Virus record (IMG/VR): IMGVR_UViG_3300044816_000186
Span: 1 to 33,019 of that record
Length of the DNA stretch: 33,019 bases
Reading direction: 5' to 3' (one strand)
Origin: a virus
Under the pieces are notes generated by a model. The model saw only the letters and a list, made by a program, of their open reading frames with translations, did no database searches and had not been told where the DNA came from. Positions 29,023 through 33,019 of the stretch are shown in pieces. The translations under genes were made by a program, and so were the position numbers. Positions within the stretch are counted from its first letter, which is position 1; every line of letters starts with the position of its first letter.

Positions 29023-29468
29023 GACGCTGCCCTCGCGCCCGGCAGATCGATCGCCATCTGCAGCGCCTCATCGGCGTAGCCTTCGCTGCGCGCCAGACCC
29101 TGCATCCCGGCGTTGTTCATTGCGGTGCCGAACAGCACGCGCCGGAAGCCCGATCGTTGCGCGGCGGCGACAACGGCCCGCATCAGCCGCCGGCCGTATC
29201 CACAGCGCCGCCGCGGCGGAGCCACGTAGATGAGATCGAGCCAAACACGGCCATTGCCCATATCCCCAAAAACGGCGAAGCCGCAGATCAACCCGATCGA
29301 ATCCTCCAGCCAGACAACAGCGTCATCGTGATCAAGCTCGCGGCGATCGGCGGGAACCCAGCCCTCGCTTTTTCCGCGCGAAAATATCGCCGCGATGCCC
29401 GCCTGTATCTTCGCAGGGGCTTCCTGCAGCGTCGCTGCCGTGTGTAGCGATGCCTCGTTGTTGTTCAT
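29019..29468 (-). CDS. GNAT-family N-acetyltransferase
   Basis: The 149-residue protein transfers an acetyl group from acetyl-CoA to an unknown amine. The GNAT elements are clear: VVWLEDSIGLICGFAVFGD, then MGNGRVWLDLIYVAPPRRRC (motif D/A strand), GYGRRLMRAVVAAAQRSGF (the R/Q-x-x-G-x-G/A acetyl-CoA loop, here RRRCGYGRRL), RRVLFGTAMNNAGMQGLAR (motif B) and SEGYADEALQMAIDL. The start at 29468 overlaps the previous stop (ATGA); longer readings lie inside the neighbour. A GNAT in a phage early operon may modify a host protein or a small molecule; the target is unknown. Confidence 0.85.
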   Translation of the reverse strand: MNNNEASLHTAATLQEAPAKIQAGIAAIFSRGKSEGWVPADRRELDHDDAVVWLEDSIGLICGFAVFGDMGNGRVWLDLIYVAPPRRRCGYGRRLMRAVVAAAQRSGFRRVLFGTAMNNAGMQGLARSEGYADEALQMAIDLPGARAAS

Positions 29469-29683
29469 GGTGTTTGTCCCGCTTCGTCCTCGAGGCGCAT
29501 CAGCTGTCCGGAAATCTTGATCACGAGGTTGCTGCGGCCGAAGCCCACGCATTCGATCTGCGCGCTGACGACGCCGGCCAGCGGCGCGCCATCGACGAAG
29601 ATGCGCAGCTCGCCCTTCGCCATCCGGCGCACGGTCAGCATGCGGTCGCCCCCCCCCCCGACTGTCGCGCGGCTTGCCGTCAT
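29465..29683 (-). CDS. Small hypothetical protein with poly-Gly-encoding G11 tract, 72 aa
   Basis: MTASRATVGGGGDRMLTVRR precedes MAKGELRIFVDGAPLAGVVS and AQIECVGFGRSNLVIKISGQ. The second part looks like a compact beta-rich domain ('G.l.I.vdG.pl..V'). The ATG at 29683 overlaps the previous stop (ATGA). An in-frame ATG at 29641 lies after the G11 tract (29649-29659), which could itself act as a ribosome site, so the true start may be there, giving a 58-residue protein. No family is recognised. Confidence 0.65.
   Translation of the reverse strand: MTASRATVGGGGDRMLTVRRMAKGELRIFVDGAPLAGVVSAQIECVGFGRSNLVIKISGQLMRLEDEAGQTP
29649..29659 (-). repeat. Homopolymer of 11 G (minus strand)
   Basis: Eleven consecutive C on the plus strand lie within the first codons of the 72-residue gene at 29465-29683. 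Such tracts are prone to length change by polymerase slippage and to sequencing error. Confidence 0.85.
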
Positions 29684-30492
29684 GCCGGAATCCATTGATC
29701 GCGGCCCACGCTGCGCCCGGCGCCGCGCTGCAAGGTTTGCCGCACCTTCGCCTTCCAATTCGGATTACGCTTCGCCTTGGGATGATGCTGGAATGCGCGA
29801 TAAAGATCGGCGACCGGCACAGGGCCGTCGTTGCTGCGCAGCCATTCCGCGACCACGGCACGCCAGCTCTTCGCCGCCTGGTCGTTTTCCAGCGCTCCGA
29901 TCAGAACGAAGCGGGCAAAGTGCTGCGGTTCGAAAATCCCGCGCAATACAGGCTCGCCGCGCTTCGGCTCTGGAATATACCGGCAGTCGAATTGCTCCAA
30001 GACGTCGGCGTCGGCGAAGCCAAATGCCCACAGCACCACCGGAGCGCCGGAATTCGCGACCTTGCCAAAATATTTCGATTTTCGTTTCGTGATCGTGCAG
30101 GGGTTTCCATGCACGTCGCGGAATACCACCCTTCCGGCGAGCCAAAGCTTGGCGGAAGCATGGTCGAACAGTGGGCGAAACCAGCGCGTGTCGGTGCGGA
30201 CGTGTAACAGCAAGACGCCGCGGCCATGCTCGATAATCTTGCTGATGAATTGACCGACGATCCGGGTATCGAATGGCGGATTCAGCCACGGGCGTTCGAT
30301 GCCGTGTTTGCGCCAATCCATCGTCAGGCAGTTTTGCTGTTCGGTGATGTTGCGCTCGGTGCCGATATTCCATGGCCTCTGGGCGCCGGTCGCGGCGTCG
30401 GTATCGAAGCCGCCCAACGGTTCCCAGATATAGCGCGGCGTAAAGCGCGATTGATCGACGCCGACAATGCGCTGATGCGATCCCATCGTCAT
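29680..30492 (-). CDS. Phage DNA N6-adenine methyltransferase (Dam-type)
   Basis: The 270-residue protein starts MTMGSHQRIVGVDQSRFTPR, followed by YIWEPLGGFDTDAATGAQRP (the substrate-proximal 'TP...wep...FD.DaA' of the phage Dam family) and RPWLNPPFDTRIVGQFISKI, with catalytic motif IV NPPF at residues 71-74. GVLLLHVRTDTRWFRPLFDH and VVFRDVHG continue the fold. The C-terminal part (about 200-270: AKSWRAVVAEWLRSNDGPVP) may be a DNA-recognition helix bundle. It probably methylates phage DNA against host restriction. Composition is less GC-biased than its neighbours. Both ends are ATGA junctions; I chose the ATG at 30492 for this reason. Confidence 0.88.
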   Translation of the reverse strand: MTMGSHQRIVGVDQSRFTPRYIWEPLGGFDTDAATGAQRPWNIGTERNITEQQNCLTMDWRKHGIERPWLNPPFDTRIVGQFISKIIEHGRGVLLLHVRTDTRWFRPLFDHASAKLWLAGRVVFRDVHGNPCTITKRKSKYFGKVANSGAPVVLWAFGFADADVLEQFDCRYIPEPKRGEPVLRGIFEPQHFARFVLIGALENDQAAKSWRAVVAEWLRSNDGPVPVADLYRAFQHHPKAKRNPNWKAKVRQTLQRGAGRSVGRDQWIPA

Positions 30493-30674
30493 GCCGCCTC
30501 GCTTTCGTCGCGCGCGCGAAAGCATGGCGGCGGCAGCAGCAGCACCACGTCGCTCGGGATCAGGCCGGCCACGCTGTCCTCGTGGGGGCGCCAGCCGTTC
30601 CACAGCCAGACCGGCGCTTCCGGCGCCGGCACATAGAGCCCACGCGGGCGGTGGCGGGCGAGGCGGCTGATCAT
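30489..30674 (-). CDS. Hypothetical small protein, 61 aa
   Basis: MISRLARHRPRGLYVPAPEA is followed by PVWLWNGWRPHEDSVAGLIP and SDVVLLLPPP. The protein is Trp/Pro-rich with no known motif. It is accepted as real because it fits exactly between two methyltransferase genes with ATGA overlaps on both sides. Longer readings through the upstream gene are unlikely. Confidence 0.65.
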   Translation of the reverse strand: MISRLARHRPRGLYVPAPEAPVWLWNGWRPHEDSVAGLIPSDVVLLLPPPCFRARDESEAA

Positions 30675-32653
30675 TCGGCCGCTTCCTGCGCCGCCGCCTT
30701 CGACGCCTTGGCGACATTGCCGCGCCGGCGCAGCGGCGGCGGCACCCCGCCGGCGAGCGCGACGACATCCTGCCAATGCTGACGGATGGCTTTCTCTTGC
30801 TCTTCGTAATGGCCGCCCCACGGCAGGCGGTTTTCGAATTTGCCGCAGGTGCAGGTCGCCACGCTTTGGCCGTCCGGATTGGTCATCGTGACCGGATGAT
30901 CGAGCGAGGCCTCGCAGGCGGTGCAGATGCCGGCATCCCGCTCCGACCAGGCGCAGCCGCCCGGGCAGGCCTGGTCTTGGGTGCAGCCGCAGACCCGGCA
31001 GGATTTTGCCTTTTTTTCCCTCTCGCTTTTTTCTTCCCTCCCCCCTTGCGGGGGAGGGTCAGGGAGGGGGGTCGTTCCGGCCGCCGCCGCCAGCTCGAGC
31101 GCCGCGTCACGCGCTTCCGCCGGCGCGTGCTTACCGACCTGGTCGCCGTGGCAATCCCACAACGGGCCTTCGCCGCCGGTCGAGAAGATCGCGGCATACC
31201 GCGCCGCCGGCGTGACGCGCTCCACCAAGCGATAGAACTCTTCCGGCTTCTGCGAATTCGCCCGCCGCGGCGCCGGTAGGAACGTGGTCGGCGGGTCTTT
31301 CCCATAGACATCGATCAGCGGCTTGCCGCGCGTCAGCAGAATCACATGCTCGGTCTGGTCGCGCAGTACCTGGCCGCGACCGATCCTGTCCTTCTTCCAG
31401 GTCAGCATGGTGACCGGCTGACCCTTGGCATCGTCGTCGGCCTTGCCGCCGACAAGCGCGACATCGAAGCCCAGCGCGGCGATCACATGATGCGCGTAGC
31501 CTTTCACCAGATGATGGTTCGGCACATGCAGCCACACCGAGCAATCATCGGCGAGGATCGGAACGATCTGCTCGCGCGCGAACTTGCAGCAGGATTTGAT
31601 CGACATTTCTGGATAAGGCCGGAAGCTGCGGCCGGCGGCGTCAATCGCCTCCTGCTCCTTCTCGCCTTCGGCCGGCCACGGAAAATCGACCGACACCGTT
31701 TTGTAGGGGCCTTGCATCGGCAGTGGCGGCGGCGCTTTGCGGAGCGCATCAGTCTGCTGCATCACCTTCAGCCGCTTATGCGGGCCGTCGACCCGGCCGC
31801 TCTTGTCCATGTCGGCTTTCAGCTTGCCGAATTTTTTCGGGTTCTGTTCCGCCGCCTCGACGATCTCCTCCGCCTTCGCCAGGGTCTTGCGGTCCTTGCC
31901 GACGAAGCGCGCGGCGTGGTCGGCGGCGCGGCCCTTGGCCTCCGCCTTCGCGGCCTTGCGCCCGGGCGCGGAGCCGCCGTGCTTGCGCTGGCGATCCTTC
32001 GCCAGCTTTTTCAGCTGCGCCTCGATATCGCGCTTGATGGCGACGGCTTCCGAGGGGGTGAAATCCTTGCGTTCGGCGTTCTCGTCCCGTTCGCCGGCGA
32101 CGATGGAATCGATATCGACCACATGCACCGGGATCGGCTGCCGGGCGAAGCGCGAGCGCGCCCAGGCCTTCATGCGGCGGTCGCCGGCGATCAGCTTGTC
32201 GTGCCCGTCGATGACGATCGGCTGCAGCAGCGCGCCGCGGGCGTCGATCGAGCGCGCCAGGGCGGCGATATCGCCATAGTCTTTGCGATGCCGGCGCCCG
32301 ACCTTGATCTGCGAAAGTTCGCGCGTGTCCTGGCCGAGCCGGCGGCGCGCCGCGGTTGCCAGATCCTCGCCCTTGCGCAGATCCAGCGGTCCGCCGAAGC
32401 CCGAGGTCGGGCCGGTGAGCATGAAAGTGGCGCGCGTGCGCTTGGCTTTGCTGGCGCGCGGCGCCGCCGCCGGCATCCGCCCGCCAAGGTGCTTGTCCTT
32501 GATCTTCGGACGATTGCTCGACGTCAGAGTCGCTTTGAAGGTCGGCGTGAACGCGAAGGCCTTTCGAGATTTTACTGTCCCGCGCGCGGGCTTCCTGTTC
32601 GTTTTTGCCTTCACCTTATGCGCCCGCTTCCCCTTCGCCGCTTTTTTCGTCAT
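30671..32653 (-). CDS. ParB-like/MT-A70-like adenine methyltransferase fusion with C-terminal cysteine cluster
   Basis: The 660-residue protein has a basic N-terminus, then a ParB/Srx-type domain (about 113-220: YGDIAALARSIDARGALLQP; IVIDGHDKLIAGDRRMKAWA with GDRR at 157-160). An MT-A70-like methyltransferase domain follows (about 316-500: YKTVSVDFPWPAEGEKEQEA; CSVWLHVPNHHLVKGYAHHV; EHVILLTRGKP; KPEEFYRLVERVTPAARYAA). The catalytic motif reads DFPW (323-326) instead of DPPW. A linker contains the peptide encoded by a GC palindrome (about 532-540). It is followed by CRVCGC...CPGGC...CTAC and CTCG (552-603), a probable zinc-binding cluster common in phage proteins. It likely modifies phage DNA at N6-adenine. 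The start overlaps the previous stop (ATGA). Confidence 0.88.
   Translation of the reverse strand: MTKKAAKGKRAHKVKAKTNRKPARGTVKSRKAFAFTPTFKATLTSSNRPKIKDKHLGGRMPAAAPRASKAKRTRATFMLTGPTSGFGGPLDLRKGEDLATAARRRLGQDTRELSQIKVGRRHRKDYGDIAALARSIDARGALLQPIVIDGHDKLIAGDRRMKAWARSRFARQPIPVHVVDIDSIVAGERDENAERKDFTPSEAVAIKRDIEAQLKKLAKDRQRKHGGSAPGRKAAKAEAKGRAADHAARFVGKDRKTLAKAEEIVEAAEQNPKKFGKLKADMDKSGRVDGPHKRLKVMQQTDALRKAPPPLPMQGPYKTVSVDFPWPAEGEKEQEAIDAAGRSFRPYPEMSIKSCCKFAREQIVPILADDCSVWLHVPNHHLVKGYAHHVIAALGFDVALVGGKADDDAKGQPVTMLTWKKDRIGRGQVLRDQTEHVILLTRGKPLIDVYGKDPPTTFLPAPRRANSQKPEEFYRLVERVTPAARYAAIFSTGGEGPLWDCHGDQVGKHAPAEARDAALELAAAAGTTPLPDPPPQGGREEKSEREKKAKSCRVCGCTQDQACPGGCAWSERDAGICTACEASLDHPVTMTNPDGQSVATCTCGKFENRLPWGGHYEEQEKAIRQHWQDVVALAGGVPPPLRRRGNVAKASKAAAQEAAE
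31036..31058. repeat. GC-rich palindromic repeat inside the methyltransferase linker
   Basis: CCCTCCCCC (31036-31044) and GGGGGAGGG (31050-31058) form a 9-bp perfect stem with a 5-base loop (CTTGC). It continues into AGGGAGGGGG (31061-31070). I recognise this as the interspersed palindrome that yields 'PLPDPPPQGGR'-type peptides in many alphaproteobacterial proteins. It is in frame and does not break the gene. Confidence 0.75.
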
Positions 32654-33009
32654 GACGCCCGCGCCCCTTCGCTCTGTGTGGATTTTTTCCGCCGCGGCCG
32701 CCGCTGCAGCCCCTCTGCCGCCGCGATCTTCGCGACCCGGCTGTAGGAAATGAGGAAGTCGTATGCGATGTCGAAATAGGGAATCTTGTCTTGCAGCGCC
32801 TGGCGGACCCGCGCGCGATCGCCGGCTGAGAGTCCGTCTATCGCCGCCGCGTGACGGGCGCGAACCTCAGGGTCCGCCATCGCCGCCGCGTGACGGGCGC
32901 GAACCTCAGGGTCCGCCATCGCCGCCGCGTGACGGGCGCGAACCTCAGGGTCCGCCATCGCCGCCGCGTGACGGGCGCGAACCTCAGGGTCCGCCATCGC
33001 AAGCTTCAT
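32650..33009 (-). CDS. Repeat-containing protein with C-terminal HTH-like segment (5' end possibly outside window)
   Basis: From the ATG at 33009 the protein has 119 residues: MKLAMADPEVRARHAAAMAD, four perfect copies of the 13-residue unit MADPEVRARHAAA, then IDGLSAGDRARVRQALQDKI and PYFDIAYDFLISYSRVAKIA with AAEGLQRRPRRKK. The C-terminal stretch 'IAYDFLISYSRVAKIAAAEGL' resembles a helix-turn-helix of the resolvase/terminase type. The frame stays open to the right window edge (codons for SAA precede the ATG), so more repeats and the real start may lie outside. The repeat units resemble the 'ADPEfRaRHaaA' strings of NUMOD-type DNA-binding regions. Its stop overlaps the methyltransferase start (ATGA). 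Confidence 0.75.
   Translation of the reverse strand: MKLAMADPEVRARHAAAMADPEVRARHAAAMADPEVRARHAAAMADPEVRARHAAAIDGLSAGDRARVRQALQDKIPYFDIAYDFLISYSRVAKIAAAEGLQRRPRRKKSTQSEGARAS
32842..32997. repeat. Four perfect 39-bp tandem repeats
   Basis: Units run 32842-32880, 32881-32919, 32920-32958 and 32959-32997 with no mismatches. Each encodes 13 residues in frame, so copy number can change without frameshift. Absence of any base difference suggests recent expansion. A partial match continues toward the window edge. Confidence 0.95.
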
Positions 33010-33019
33010 CGCCGCGCTC

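Noticed and set aside
31346-32746. 466-codon plus-strand frame over the methyltransferase fusion
   Set aside because: Antisense shadow of a gene with recognisable ParB and MT-A70 domains.
32842-32997. CRISPR-like array
   Set aside because: The 39-bp units are directly adjacent without spacers and are in a coding frame, so they are protein-coding tandem repeats.
1-33019. Integrase, repressor, tRNA genes or attachment sites
   Set aside because: I looked for tyrosine/serine recombinase motifs, CI-like proteins and tRNA cloverleafs and saw none that I could support.

Overview
The window is a contiguous piece of a temperate-type siphovirus genome (HK97-like capsid, long non-contractile tail). 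Every gene I can support lies on the minus strand, so the biological order runs from the right end to the left end. The DNA is GC-rich. It also carries an interspersed palindromic element of a kind I recognise from Rhizobiales genomes (1734-1846) and a GC-rich palindrome common in the same group (31036-31058). The best reading is a prophage, or a phage, of a Bradyrhizobium/Rhodopseudomonas-like alphaproteobacterium. No integrase, excisionase, repressor, tRNA or attachment site is visible, so neither prophage end is in the window.

Right part (33.0-24.5 kb, early/replication operon): a protein with perfect 13-residue repeats, a ParB/MT-A70 methyltransferase fusion, a Dam-type adenine methyltransferase, a GNAT acetyltransferase, several small proteins (some cysteine-rich), a CHC2-zinc/Toprim primase and a D5/P4-type SF3 helicase. 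Almost all junctions are ATGA, TGATG or TAATG stop-start overlaps. A 12-codon ORF bridges primase and helicase in the same way.

Control region (24.5-22.8 kb): a 320-base non-coding stretch holds a cluster of TTGGGAG motifs. It is followed by a phage NusG paralogue, five 12-bp tandem repeats, a hairpin, an HNH endonuclease and the start of the late operon. A 25-bp palindrome occurs twice, just upstream of the NusG-like gene and just upstream of the small terminase gene. A specialised NusG acting on these elements to drive the late genes is the most interesting hypothesis here.

Late part (22.8-1 kb): terminase small and large subunits, portal, S49 head protease, major capsid protein (with an unusual hydrophobic N-terminus) and a strong intrinsic terminator. 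Head accessory and head-tail joining proteins, tail completion, tail tube, a chaperone pair with a probable -1 frameshift, and the tape measure follow. Next come a distal tail protein, a tail hub with an inserted LamG domain and a glycine-rich tip, an SGNH-esterase-like tail protein and a LamG tail protein. Last are a lysis cassette (holin, two membrane proteins, secreted endolysin interrupted by the palindromic element) and two further tail-associated genes, the last cut by the window edge.

By eye, base composition drops in the tail-tube/tape-measure block (about 9.9-14.9 kb), around the NusG-like gene and in the Dam-type gene, suggesting mosaic exchange of modules.
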